Assembly: GCF_010727945.1 (NCBI RefSeq)
Contig: NZ_AP022569.1
Location: 62,001-126,000, forward strand
Source: Mycobacterium cookii
GTDB lineage: Bacteria > Actinomycetota > Actinomycetes > Mycobacteriales > Mycobacteriaceae
Reading direction: 5' to 3'
Length of the DNA: 64,000 bases
Shown here: in pieces, positions 24,759 through 32,618 of the stretch
How positions within the stretch are numbered: the first letter of the stretch is position 1
Layout of the letters: each line of letters begins with the position of its first letter
Notes under the pieces: generated by a model
Databases searched by the model: none
What the model was told of the DNA's origin: nothing
Seen by the model: only the letters and a program-made list of their open reading frames with translations
Position numbers and translations under genes: made by a program

Positions 24759-26089
24759 GTCGAACTCCCTTCTGTTGTGCTGGTTTCCAGTGGCTCGACT
24801 TCGTCGGGGGAGAAGTACAGATAGCGGCCGTACCACTCGTGCAGGTCGGCGGCCGGATCGTCTTCGACGACGACACCGACGTGTTGGTTGCCGTCGACGT
24901 CTTCGTGGATCGAGGTGACACGAGCTGTCTTCTCCGCGAAGAACAGGTCCTGCGCGTCGGCGCGGCGCGCCGGATGCAGACGCACGCGACTGCCCCGTGC
25001 GACTCGGACACCGTTCACCAACACGGCGTCGATGTCGGGTTGTACTGCGTTGTCGGCCAGCGGATCCCACCAGTCGACGCCGTCGGGTATCTCTGGAATG
25101 AGACCCGCGGGCTCACGTGGGTCACGCAGTGCGCCGTGCAGCCGCGTCATGGCCTCCGGGGACATCGACTCGCACCGGTCGATGATCTGTGCGGCCAGCG
25201 GATCGGTCGCCCGGGCCTGCGCCTTCTCGTCGTCGGTCATCGTCAGCACGCGCAGCGTGAGGATCTCGTCGATCTCGGTACAGTCGTATAAGGCGGTCTC
25301 GCTCTGCTCAGCGACCTCGGGGTGGTCGTACAGAATGATCGGGGAGATCAACAGCAGATCGGTACTACCGGGCGCACCGGCCAGCACCGGGAAGCAGCGA
25401 TGCCGGCTGCATCGCGACACCGCGTCGCTCGCGGACGGTGGCGGCTCGAGGAGCGAAACAAACTCGCCGCCAATGGCTTCCGCGATGACATGGGTGCCGA
25501 TCAGCGACCGCGCGATCGCATCGCCTTTGTCGACGGCGGCAGCGCCGGTGTTGGTGACGCATACCGATACACGATCCAACCCAGCGTCCGACTCCACCCG
25601 TACCGTCAATGTGGCGTTCACCTCCTGCCGCTGCCGAACCAGTCGACCGCCTTCGACCGGTTCGATAACGGTTGCTGCCGGGGCGGATAACGACAGCGTC
25701 CATGCTTCGGCCGCACCGTCGAACGCAACAGGGCCGAAGGACTCTTCAATCTCGACGGCCTCGTCCCACGTCAGCCACGAACCGGTCGGTGTGATCAGCT
25801 CGTCGACGGGTTCGTAGCGCCCGCCGCCGGCGTCGCGCTCGGCGCGGCGGTGCTGGAGTTGCAGGAAACGCACCGTCAAGGTGATCGCCCGCGCTCCGTC
25901 GACGAGAAACTGCGCTGCGATGGTGTCGTCCTCGCCGATCCCTGCCGCGGCCGCGCCGGCAGGACTCACAACGCCCCACTGCCAACGTGATTGGTTCCGG
26001 CACGACGACGCGCGGTACGGGTAGAGCAGGTAGCCCTCGTAGAGCACGGCGTCGGCGACGGCGCGGGCCCGGTCCCAGTTCGCGGTCAT
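24746..26089 (-). CDS. Large hydrogenase-operon protein of unknown function (447 aa)
   Basis: A 447-residue protein, probably cytoplasmic. It begins MTANWDRARAVADAVLYEGYLLYPYRASS, a start I associate with hypothetical proteins in group 1h hydrogenase clusters. The middle is beta-rich and the C-terminus contains an SH3-like stretch, GSRVRLHPARRADAQDLFF ... VVVEDDPAADLHEWYGRYLYFSPDEVE. A few cysteines occur (CSRHRC) without a clear metal motif. It overlaps the DUF6084-like gene by 4 nt (ATGA) and the small membrane protein by 13 nt. No function is known to me. The obligate context suggests an assembly or partner role. Confidence 0.8.
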   Translation of the reverse strand: MTANWDRARAVADAVLYEGYLLYPYRASSCRNQSRWQWGVVSPAGAAAAGIGEDDTIAAQFLVDGARAITLTVRFLQLQHRRAERDAGGGRYEPVDELITPTGSWLTWDEAVEIEESFGPVAFDGAAEAWTLSLSAPAATVIEPVEGGRLVRQRQEVNATLTVRVESDAGLDRVSVCVTNTGAAAVDKGDAIARSLIGTHVIAEAIGGEFVSLLEPPPSASDAVSRCSRHRCFPVLAGAPGSTDLLLISPIILYDHPEVAEQSETALYDCTEIDEILTLRVLTMTDDEKAQARATDPLAAQIIDRCESMSPEAMTRLHGALRDPREPAGLIPEIPDGVDWWDPLADNAVQPDIDAVLVNGVRVARGSRVRLHPARRADAQDLFFAEKTARVTSIHEDVDGNQHVGVVVEDDPAADLHEWYGRYLYFSPDEVEPLETSTTEGSSTWRS

Positions 26090-26736
26090 CGAACCTCCTC
26101 GCGAGCCTGGGCCAGCAGCTCCGTCACAGCGTCGTCGAGACCCAGGTGTCCGCGGGCGGATTTATAAGCGCTCAGTGCGGCCAGGGTGTCGTGGCCCAAC
26201 CGCAGCCAGCCGCTGTTCGGGTAGTGCTGGCCGATCAGATCCCGCCACACCGACACCGCCATGTCGTAGCGGTCCTCGCAGTCCCACGGTATCTGCTGGA
26301 CCGAGAATCCGTGCTGGCCCGCCGTGAAAATCGTTCCGTTGAACAAGAACTGGAGTGGGATCGACCCGGACCGCAACGCGTGCAGATACTTGGCCGCCGT
26401 GACCTCGAAGTCGTAGGTGCACTCCAACCGCAGCACGGCCTCGGTGGTGTCGGTGAAGCCCGGGACCATCGCCGCGCAATGCTGCCAGAGAAACGTGTGC
26501 TGCGTGGTTGCCCAGCGTTCCCGCGGCCCGAACAGATCGGTCAATGCAGCGGCCTCGTCGTCGGAATAGCCGCGTCGCAACGGGTCGATGCGAATCTGGC
26601 AGCGTAAGGCGATCGCATGCACCGGCTCGTCGCCGGCTACCGAGACGCCGATGCGTGCGGTCAGCGTCGGGGTGACGGCATACGGCTCGGGCGTCACGTC
26701 GATGACGGTGAAAGAGGTGCCTGGGCCAGTCGTCAT
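26086..26736 (-). CDS. DUF6084-like hydrogenase-operon protein
   Basis: A 216-residue protein that begins with a beta-sandwich-like stretch (FTVIDVTPEPYAVTPTLTARIGV) and continues with CQIRIDPLRRGYSDDEAAALTDLFG, RWATTQHTFLWQH and WDCEDRYDMAVSVWRDLIGQHYPNS. No signal, no membrane helix, and cysteines without a clear motif. I recall relatives as DUF6084, found in hydrogenase clusters. ATG 26736 was chosen because it overlaps the DUF5947-like stop as ATGA. The long upstream frame is out-of-register filler. Function is unknown. Confidence 0.8.
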   Translation of the reverse strand: MTTGPGTSFTVIDVTPEPYAVTPTLTARIGVSVAGDEPVHAIALRCQIRIDPLRRGYSDDEAAALTDLFGPRERWATTQHTFLWQHCAAMVPGFTDTTEAVLRLECTYDFEVTAAKYLHALRSGSIPLQFLFNGTIFTAGQHGFSVQQIPWDCEDRYDMAVSVWRDLIGQHYPNSGWLRLGHDTLAALSAYKSARGHLGLDDAVTELLAQAREEVR

Positions 26737-27359
26737 AGACGCCGCTCCTCGCTGCGTTCGGCCAGGGCGGCAAAGAAGTTGTCGATGTATTCGCGTGCGT
26801 CCTGGCCTCCGTCGAAGCCGCGCCACAGCATCCGCAGCCCCCCGACGAATTCGTAGCAGGCGTCGATCGGGACCAGGAAGCACACGGGTTGTTCGTCGGG
26901 GCTCACTCGCACCAGCAGCGCCTCGACGTCGTCGGTGAGCAGCCCTACCCGAGGGTCGGCCGCGCTGATCGCGTTCCAGGCCGCGAGGTCCAGTTCGGAT
27001 TCGGTTGCCCCTGCCGGCCCCGGGTAGAACGCGACCGTGCGATCCAGCGCCGAGTTGCGAAAGAAGAAGGCCAGGCCGACCGGGATCTGCAGCCCTTCCC
27101 AGCTGAGTCGATCCAGCGCGAAGTCGGGAAAAGACAGGTAGCGGTCCGGAACCGCGCGGTAGCGCAGCTGCGCGTGGCTGTCGGTGAACAACAGATAGCA
27201 GCCCCGACACACGCACATGAGTTGTCGTGCAGCCACATTCACCACATGCTGGTGCTCTTCGGCGATGGCCTCGGAACACATTTCGCATCGTTCACCCATC
27301 GGTTGCGGCGCGCGCCGATTGCCGGTGATGCGGGTCAGGACGTCGTACGGGGTGCTCAT
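26733..27359 (-). CDS. DUF5947-like hydrogenase-operon protein with a CxxC...CxxC site
   Basis: A 208-residue protein. Near the N-terminus CEMC (about residue 25) and CRGC (about residue 51) form a likely zinc- or iron-binding knuckle. The rest contains AFFFRNSALDRTVAFYPGPAGATE and a C-terminal CYEFVGGLRMLWRGFDGG. I recall relatives as DUF5947 beside NifU-like genes of hydrogenase operons. ATG 27359 overlaps the hhyE stop as ATGA, and its own stop overlaps the next start in the same way. The function is unknown. Rubredoxin-like or scaffold roles are possible. Confidence 0.8.
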   Translation of the reverse strand: MSTPYDVLTRITGNRRAPQPMGERCEMCSEAIAEEHQHVVNVAARQLMCVCRGCYLLFTDSHAQLRYRAVPDRYLSFPDFALDRLSWEGLQIPVGLAFFFRNSALDRTVAFYPGPAGATESELDLAAWNAISAADPRVGLLTDDVEALLVRVSPDEQPVCFLVPIDACYEFVGGLRMLWRGFDGGQDAREYIDNFFAALAERSEERRL

Positions 27360-28279
27360 GCCGACGCCCCCATCGGCTCGGCGGGCACGGCTAGCGACAG
27401 CACGCCGTCGCGCAACAGCAGCGGGATGGGATCGAGGTGATGCGCGTCGTCGTCGAGCCCGGCCCCGGCGTGCACGACGTCGAAGTGGGCGCGACAGCGC
27501 GGACACCGCAGCACCGGATCCCCACCCGCGAGTCGCCGGTGCAGCGCCGCGCCCGCCAGCGATCCGTCGCAGGCGGGGCAGTGGTCACGGTAGGCGTACA
27601 ACTCGTCGCCGACCCGGCAGGCCAGCACCACGACGCCGCCGACCGCGAAGCCGCCGACTTCGCCGGGAGCCAGGTCGGCCAGGTCGGGCACTGGGTGCCA
27701 GGCGGCCCCGCCGCTGGGCTGCCCACGGGAATGAAGTTGAGCCAGCAGCGAATCCGCGGGGATCACCGCCGACGTGGTGTCGGGCGTGACCAGTTCGATC
27801 GACGAAATCTCCGGCGCGGCGGCCCGAATCGCGTCTTCGACAGCAAGCTCCAGCGTCACCGCCGATGACGGGCAGCTCTGACAACTGCCGGCGAACTCCA
27901 GTCGCACGGTCTCACCGACAATGTCGAGCAGGTGCACATCGCCGCCATGCGAGCCCAGATAGGGCCGGACCTGGTCGAGTGCATCGCCAACCCGGCGATG
28001 TACGTCGTGCGGGTGCAGGCCGTGCACGAGCAGCAGGCTGGCCACCAAGTCGTCGGCGACCAGACGGTCCAGCATGCCGGAGTCGGTCTGATCAGCGATG
28101 GTGCTTACGACCCGGGCCAGACCCGCCCCGTAGAGGTCGACTACTTCGCGGACCAACTGCTCGGCGCGCTCCCGTGCCGCCGCCCCGCCGGTCGACGTCG
28201 CGTCCAACAGCGTCTGGATCCGATCACCCGCCGAGCGCCACTGTGCTTCCCCCGCCAACTCCTCAGGGCGATCAGCCAT
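27356..28279 (-). CDS. hhyE: NifU-domain / Rieske-like iron-sulfur protein (HhyE-like)
   Basis: A 307-residue protein thought to serve as electron-transfer partner or iron-sulfur factor for the hydrogenase (HhyE is recalled as needed for Hhy activity in M. smegmatis). Residues about 90-165 form a NifU C-terminal domain with C133-QS-C136. Residues about 190-300 have a Rieske-ferredoxin framework (GSL ... FDVVHAG). Its ligands are C234-PA-C237 and C259-PR-C262 where Rieske proteins have Cys and His, so four cysteines replace 2Cys/2His. It starts 3 nt after hhyL and is coupled to the DUF5947-like gene. Confidence 0.88.
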   Translation of the reverse strand: MADRPEELAGEAQWRSAGDRIQTLLDATSTGGAAARERAEQLVREVVDLYGAGLARVVSTIADQTDSGMLDRLVADDLVASLLLVHGLHPHDVHRRVGDALDQVRPYLGSHGGDVHLLDIVGETVRLEFAGSCQSCPSSAVTLELAVEDAIRAAAPEISSIELVTPDTTSAVIPADSLLAQLHSRGQPSGGAAWHPVPDLADLAPGEVGGFAVGGVVVLACRVGDELYAYRDHCPACDGSLAGAALHRRLAGGDPVLRCPRCRAHFDVVHAGAGLDDDAHHLDPIPLLLRDGVLSLAVPAEPMGASA

Positions 28280-28282
28280 GCA

Positions 28283-30082
28283 TCACTCCCCGGTTGCCGC
28301 TTGCGTCGGTGAATGCAGCCGTTCCAGCGTTTTGCCCTTGCCCAGATACATGTGCACACCACAGGGCAGACAGGGGTCGAAGCTGCGCACCGTGCGCATG
28401 ATGTCGATGCCCTTGAAGTGTTCCCGGTCGTTCTCCTCGAAGATCGGCTGCCCCTGCACCGCGTCCTCGTACGGTCCCGGCGTGCCAAAGCTGTCGCGCG
28501 GGTTGGCATTCCACGGGGTAGGCGGGTACGGGTGGTAGTTGGCGATCTTGCCGTCCCGGATGACCATGTGGTGGCTCAGCACTCCGCGCACAGCCTCGGT
28601 GAATCCGCACCCGATACCGTCCTTGGGTACGTCGAACTTCTCCCACGTCTTGGTACGCCCGGCGCGGATCTCCGCCAACGCTTTCTCGGCGAAGTGCAGT
28701 GCGCATGCGGCGGCGTAGGCCTGGAAGTACGTCCTGGCCCGGTCACGCTCGATCGTGTTGCTGCCGTGCTCGGGAATCTTCCACTCGAATTCGACCGGCC
28801 CCTTGAGCACGGTCTTGGGCAGGTTGATCTGCACCGAATGGCCGGTCGCCTTGACGTAGCCGATGTCGACCAGGCCTGCCAACGCGGTCGACCACAGCCG
28901 GGCCAGCGGCCCGCCGCCGGTGTCCAGGGCCAGGTGATCCTTGCCGTCGAACCAGCGCGGCGACATCACCCAGCTGTACTTGCCGCCGTCCATTTCCCGC
29001 TTCTGCGGATGGGGGTTGGTGTGCTGGTTCCATGGATGCCGCCGGTCCACCGGATTACCCAGCGGATCGGTCTTGACGAACATCTCCTGCTCGGTCCAGT
29101 CGTCGTAATACGAACTACCCAAAAGGATCCGGATGCCGAGGTTGATGTCGACCAGCGAATGGGTGACGAGCTTGCCGTCGACGACCACGCCCGGGGTGAC
29201 GAACATGGCGTTACCCCAGCGCTCCATGTCCTTGTACTCGAAGTTGCACACGTCGGGGTCTTGGAACGAACCCCAGCAGCCGAGCAGCGTGCGGCGCAGG
29301 CCGACCTTCTCGTAGCCGGGCAGCGCCTCGTAGAAGAAGTCGAAGAGATCGTCGTGCATGGGCACGACCTTCTTCATGAACTCGACGTAGCGCATCAGCC
29401 GCGTCATGTAGTCGGTCATCAGCTGAATGGTCGCGACGGTGCCGACCCCGCCGGGGTACAGCGTGGACGGGTGTACGTGGCGACCTTCCATGAGACAGAA
29501 CATCTCTCGCGTCCACCGGCTGACTGCGAGCGCCTCACGATAGAACTCCCCGCTGAACGGGTTCAGCGATCGCATGATGTCGGCGATGGTCTTGTACCCG
29601 TGTTCGCCGGCGTGCGGGGCAGCGGTGTTCTCGGCTTTGGCCAGCACACCCGGATTGGTCTCGGCGACCATCTTCTCGCAGAAGTCCACGCCGACCAGGT
29701 TCTCCTGAAAGATGTTGTGGTCGAACATGTATTCCGCGGCTTCGCCGAGGTTGACAATCCATTCACCCAGATGCGGCGGTTTGACCCCGTAAGCCATGTT
29801 CTGCGCATAGCACGAACAGGTGGCGTGATTGTCTCCGCAAATACCGCAGATTCGGCTGGTGATGAAGTGCGCGTCGCGCGGATCTTTGCCCTTCATGAAA
29901 ATCGAGTAGCCGCGGAAGATCGACGACGTGCTGTGACACTCGACCACCTCGCGGTTTTCGAAGTCGATCTTGGTGTAGATGCCGAGGCTGCCCACGATCC
30001 GGGTAATCGGATCCCAGGCCATTTCGACTAATTGGCCGGGCTCGCGCTTCGCGTGAGACGGCTGGGGGATGATCGTTGTCAT
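28283..30082 (-). CDS. hhyL: [NiFe] hydrogenase large subunit, group 1h type
   Basis: The catalytic subunit that splits H2 at the NiFe(CN)2CO site, 599 residues. The L1 motif is RICGICGDNHATCS (C79, C82) and the L2 motif is DPCLPCGVH (C571, C574, H577). A 22-residue tail after H577 is the expected substrate of the maturation endopeptidase encoded in the operon. The N-terminal region WDPITRIVGSLGI is typical. The long insertion-rich middle and the partner small subunit place it in group 1h (oxygen-insensitive, high affinity). It starts 37 nt after hhyS. Confidence 0.97.
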   Translation of the reverse strand: MTTIIPQPSHAKREPGQLVEMAWDPITRIVGSLGIYTKIDFENREVVECHSTSSIFRGYSIFMKGKDPRDAHFITSRICGICGDNHATCSCYAQNMAYGVKPPHLGEWIVNLGEAAEYMFDHNIFQENLVGVDFCEKMVAETNPGVLAKAENTAAPHAGEHGYKTIADIMRSLNPFSGEFYREALAVSRWTREMFCLMEGRHVHPSTLYPGGVGTVATIQLMTDYMTRLMRYVEFMKKVVPMHDDLFDFFYEALPGYEKVGLRRTLLGCWGSFQDPDVCNFEYKDMERWGNAMFVTPGVVVDGKLVTHSLVDINLGIRILLGSSYYDDWTEQEMFVKTDPLGNPVDRRHPWNQHTNPHPQKREMDGGKYSWVMSPRWFDGKDHLALDTGGGPLARLWSTALAGLVDIGYVKATGHSVQINLPKTVLKGPVEFEWKIPEHGSNTIERDRARTYFQAYAAACALHFAEKALAEIRAGRTKTWEKFDVPKDGIGCGFTEAVRGVLSHHMVIRDGKIANYHPYPPTPWNANPRDSFGTPGPYEDAVQGQPIFEENDREHFKGIDIMRTVRSFDPCLPCGVHMYLGKGKTLERLHSPTQAATGE

Positions 30083-30119
30083 CGAACTTGGCTCCCTAGC
30101 TTGGAATTGAGATCACGCT

Positions 30120-31175
30120 TCACCATGTGCGGCGTGCGCCGGTCGTGAGTGTGTCGCCCTTGTGCCGCCAGCGCGGCTCCTTGTCCAGAGTGCGGTTGGT
30201 AATGCCGCGCAGGCTGCGGATCACCGAGCCGTACAGCCCCGATGCGGTAGTGGAGACCTTGCCGCCCGGCGGCTCGTCCATGAACGGCATGAACTTGTCC
30301 GGGAACCCGGGCATGGTGCATCCGATGCAGATCCCACCGACGTTCGGGCAGCCGCCGATGCCGTTGATCCAGCCTCGCTTGGGTACGTTGCATTTGACGA
30401 CTGGGCCCCAGCAGCCAAGTTTGACAATGCATTTCGGTGATCCGTACTCGGTGGCGAAGTCGCCCTGCTCGTAGTAGCCGGCCCGGTCGCACCCTTCGTG
30501 CACCGTGTTGCCGAACAACCACTGTGGGCGCAGCGCGTCGTCGAGTGGGATCATCGGCGCTTGCCCGGTGGCCATGTAGAGCAGATACGTGAGTGTTTCC
30601 GACAGGTTGTCGGGGTGGATCGGGCACCCCGGGACGCAGACGATCGGGATCCCGGCCTTGCTCTTCCACTCCCAGCCGAGGTAATCGGGTACGCCCATCG
30701 CGCCGGTCGGGTTACCGGCCATCGCGTGGATGCCGCCGTAGGTGGCGCAGGTCCCCACCGCGACCACCGCCGTCGCTTTCGGGGTGAGCCGGTCGAGCCA
30801 CTCACTGGTCGTCATCGGCTGTCCGGTGGCCGGGTCGTTCCCGAAACCGCACCAATACCCCTCGTTCTTGATCGCCTCGTTGGGAATCGAACCTTCCACG
30901 ACGAGCACGAACGGCTCGAGCTCACCGCGGTCGGCCTTGAAGAACCACTCGAGGAAATCGTCGGCCCCGCCGGTGGGGCCGCACTCGAAGTCGATCAGCG
31001 GCCAGTGCACGGCGACTTTGGGCAGACCGGGGAGTGCGCCCAGCGCAATCTCCTCGATACTGGGTTGGGTGGCGGCAGTCAGCGCCACAGAATCGCCATC
31101 GCAACTGAGGCCCGCATTGATCCACAGCACGTGGATCAAGGTTTCTTCTGCTTTGACTGCTGCTTCCGTTGGCAT
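30120..31175 (-). CDS. hhyS: [NiFe] hydrogenase small subunit, group 1h type with Asp ligand
   Basis: The electron-relay subunit, 351 residues, with three FeS clusters. The proximal site reads GLSCDGDS, C25-x-x-D28, where most hydrogenases have CxxC. C143 (VGTCATYGG) and C184 (PGCPIHP) complete it. Three Cys plus one Asp is the recalled hallmark of group 1h enzymes. The other clusters use H226, C229, C249, C255 and C262, C276, C283, C286. No Tat signal is present, so the enzyme stays in the cytoplasm. ATG 31175 gives a normal N-terminus and the upstream frame extension is rejected. A good promoter lies upstream. Confidence 0.97.
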   Translation of the reverse strand: MPTEAAVKAEETLIHVLWINAGLSCDGDSVALTAATQPSIEEIALGALPGLPKVAVHWPLIDFECGPTGGADDFLEWFFKADRGELEPFVLVVEGSIPNEAIKNEGYWCGFGNDPATGQPMTTSEWLDRLTPKATAVVAVGTCATYGGIHAMAGNPTGAMGVPDYLGWEWKSKAGIPIVCVPGCPIHPDNLSETLTYLLYMATGQAPMIPLDDALRPQWLFGNTVHEGCDRAGYYEQGDFATEYGSPKCIVKLGCWGPVVKCNVPKRGWINGIGGCPNVGGICIGCTMPGFPDKFMPFMDEPPGGKVSTTASGLYGSVIRSLRGITNRTLDKEPRWRHKGDTLTTGARRTW

Positions 31176-31257
31176 AGCGCAGCTTTCCGGGCCCGGGCTA
31201 AGGTCCCTGGCACCGCGGGAGTCGACGATCGGCCCGCTTACGCGGCGCGTGGTTCTG

Positions 31258-31286
31258 GGTTTACTCTCGCCGAACTTGCTTGTCAA
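31258..31286 (-). promoter_or_regulatory. hhyS promoter candidate
   Basis: On the minus strand a perfect TTGACA (31286-31281) is followed after exactly 17 nt by TAAACC (31263-31258). Transcription would start near 31251, giving a 5' leader of about 75 nt before ATG 31175. The -10 box is weak, which would suit an activator-dependent promoter. Confidence 0.5.
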
Positions 31287-31320
31287 CGAAAGTTCTGGCA
31301 AATCCGGAGACTCTGTACGG

Positions 31321-31345
31321 GATTCCGGATTCCGGTCTGATTCCG
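31321..31345 (-). promoter_or_regulatory. Three CGGAATC direct repeats upstream of the hhyS promoter
   Basis: On the plus strand GATTCCG occurs at 31321-31327, 31328-31334 and 31339-31345. Read on the minus strand these are three CGGAATC copies, 35-60 nt upstream of the -35 box, i.e. around -70 to -95. The position fits an activator site. The protein is unknown. Confidence 0.4.
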
Positions 31346-31417
31346 TTCAGCCCCGGCGTATTGTCAGCCCTTGTCGGCCGGCTCTGGTACGAGGCCATGA
31401 GCAGCAGTCGCAGCGTC

Positions 31418-31434
31418 TTGCAAATCAGTTGCAT
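31418..31434 (-). promoter_or_regulatory. Nur-box-like element upstream of hhyS
   Basis: TTGCAA-ATCAG-TTGCAT matches the recalled Nur-box form tTGCaa-N5-ttGCAA in 11 of 12 positions. It lies about 170 nt upstream of the proposed hhyS transcription start and 66 nt after the hypB stop, which is far for a simple repressor. Confidence 0.35.
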
Positions 31435-31499
31435 CTGTTGGGGTTCAACCGATTACCGGCCGAATAGCAGTTTGTGCTCCGGAAAGCGTCTGTCGCCTA

Positions 31500-32270
31500 T
31501 CAGGTCGCTGCGCGTGCCATGAACTGGCGCAGCCAGTCGAACCACTCGGTCATGCCGACACCGGTGCGGGCACTGATTGGCAAAATCTTCGTCGTCGCAT
31601 TCACCTCACGCACCCGGGCGATGTACGAGTCGACGTCGGCATCCAGATACGGCACCAGGTCGATTTTGTTGAGCAGCACCACGTCGACCGCGCGGAACAT
31701 CACCGGGTATTTCAGCGGTTTGTCGTCACCTTCGGTGACCGAATACACCATCGCTTTGGCATGTTCACCGACGTCAAACTCGGCCGGGCACACCAGGTTT
31801 CCGACGTTTTCGATGATCACCAGGTCGAGGTCGGCCAGATCCAGTCCTTGCAGCGCGCGGTTGACCATGGGTGCGTCGAGGTGACATTCGCCGCCGAATC
31901 CGTTACCGGTGTTCAGCAGGGATATCTGGGCGCCTCTGCCGCCGAGCTTGGCGGCATCGAGGTCGGTGGCGATGTCGCCCTCGATCACCCCGAGGCCGAT
32001 GTCGCCGGCGAATTCGTCGAGCGTGGCTTGCAGCACGGTCGTCTTACCGGAACCTGGTGAACTCATCAGGTTGATTGCCCGAACGCCGTTGTCGTTGAAT
32101 GCTTTTCGGTTGTAATCGGCGCGAACGTCGTTCTCGGCGAAGATCGCCTCGAGCACGTCGATGCGCTGGGTGCCGGTGTGGTAGCCGCTGTGATCGCCGT
32201 GGTCATGAGGGTGATCGCCGTGATCGTGGGTATGCGTCGTGCCGTCGTCGTGCCGATGGAATCTACCCAT
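31500..32270 (-). CDS. hypB: Hydrogenase nickel incorporation GTPase HypB
   Basis: A GTPase that delivers nickel to the large subunit with HypA, 256 residues. The N-terminal 31 residues hold 10 histidines (HTHDHGDHPHDHGDH), a nickel-storage stretch. The P-loop is SSPGSGKTT (residues 70-78). The metal-switch residues C129-H130 are in GGECHLD, and NKID gives guanine specificity. The CxxCGC high-affinity site seen in E. coli HypB is absent. It starts 12 nt after hypA. A 324-nt regulatory gap separates it from hhyS. Confidence 0.96.
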   Translation of the reverse strand: MGRFHRHDDGTTHTHDHGDHPHDHGDHSGYHTGTQRIDVLEAIFAENDVRADYNRKAFNDNGVRAINLMSSPGSGKTTVLQATLDEFAGDIGLGVIEGDIATDLDAAKLGGRGAQISLLNTGNGFGGECHLDAPMVNRALQGLDLADLDLVIIENVGNLVCPAEFDVGEHAKAMVYSVTEGDDKPLKYPVMFRAVDVVLLNKIDLVPYLDADVDSYIARVREVNATTKILPISARTGVGMTEWFDWLRQFMARAAT

Positions 32271-32282
32271 GCCCGATACCTT

Positions 32283-32618
32283 TCACGAGACATCCAACGA
32301 CGTCACCAGAAACTCGTCGCCGCGCAGCACCTTGACGTCAGCGCTGCCGCAGTGCGCACACAGCAACGACCATTGCGACGTGATCGTCGACTCTCGCCCG
32401 CAGCCGCGGCAGCTCACCTCGGCGGTGACGAATTCGAGCTCCAACTCCGCTTCGGGCATGTCCTCGTAGTCGCGGACGAGCGTCCAGCAAAATGACAGCG
32501 ACTCGGGAACAACCTGCCGCAGCGCGCCGATCCGGACGCGCACCACGTCCACGTGCCGACCGTCGGCATACGGCCGGACCACTCCGGCGATCGCCTCACA
32601 CAGCGACAACTCATGCAC
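32283..32618 (-). CDS. hypA: Hydrogenase nickel metallochaperone HypA
   Basis: A 111-residue nickel chaperone. His2 of the N-terminal nickel site is present (MHELSLCEAI, starting with GTG), and the zinc site is formed by C70/C73 (CRGC) and C87/C90 (CAHC). It is the first gene of the hydrogenase island and is divergent from a small plus-strand gene, leaving about 200 nt of shared upstream region. HypA with HypB inserts nickel after the iron group is in place. Confidence 0.95.
   Translation of the reverse strand: MHELSLCEAIAGVVRPYADGRHVDVVRVRIGALRQVVPESLSFCWTLVRDYEDMPEAELELEFVTAEVSCRGCGRESTITSQWSLLCAHCGSADVKVLRGDEFLVTSLDVS

Larger units (their letters stand above)
31176..31499. other. Regulatory region between hypB and hhyS
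   Basis: The only sizeable gap in the hydrogenase island (324 nt). It contains the hhyS promoter, three CGGAATC repeats and a Nur-box-like element, each listed separately, and no convincing gene. It separates the hypAB transcript from the structural operon, although read-through is possible because no terminator hairpin is evident after hypB. Confidence 0.6.

Noticed and set aside
28313..30031. 572-codon plus-strand frame opposite hhyL
   Set aside because: Antisense shadow; the hydrogenase motifs lie on the minus strand.
31176..31301. N-terminal extension of the hydrogenase small subunit
   Set aside because: The extension would cover the promoter-like sequence and has no Tat signal or homology; ATG 31175 gives the usual N-terminus.
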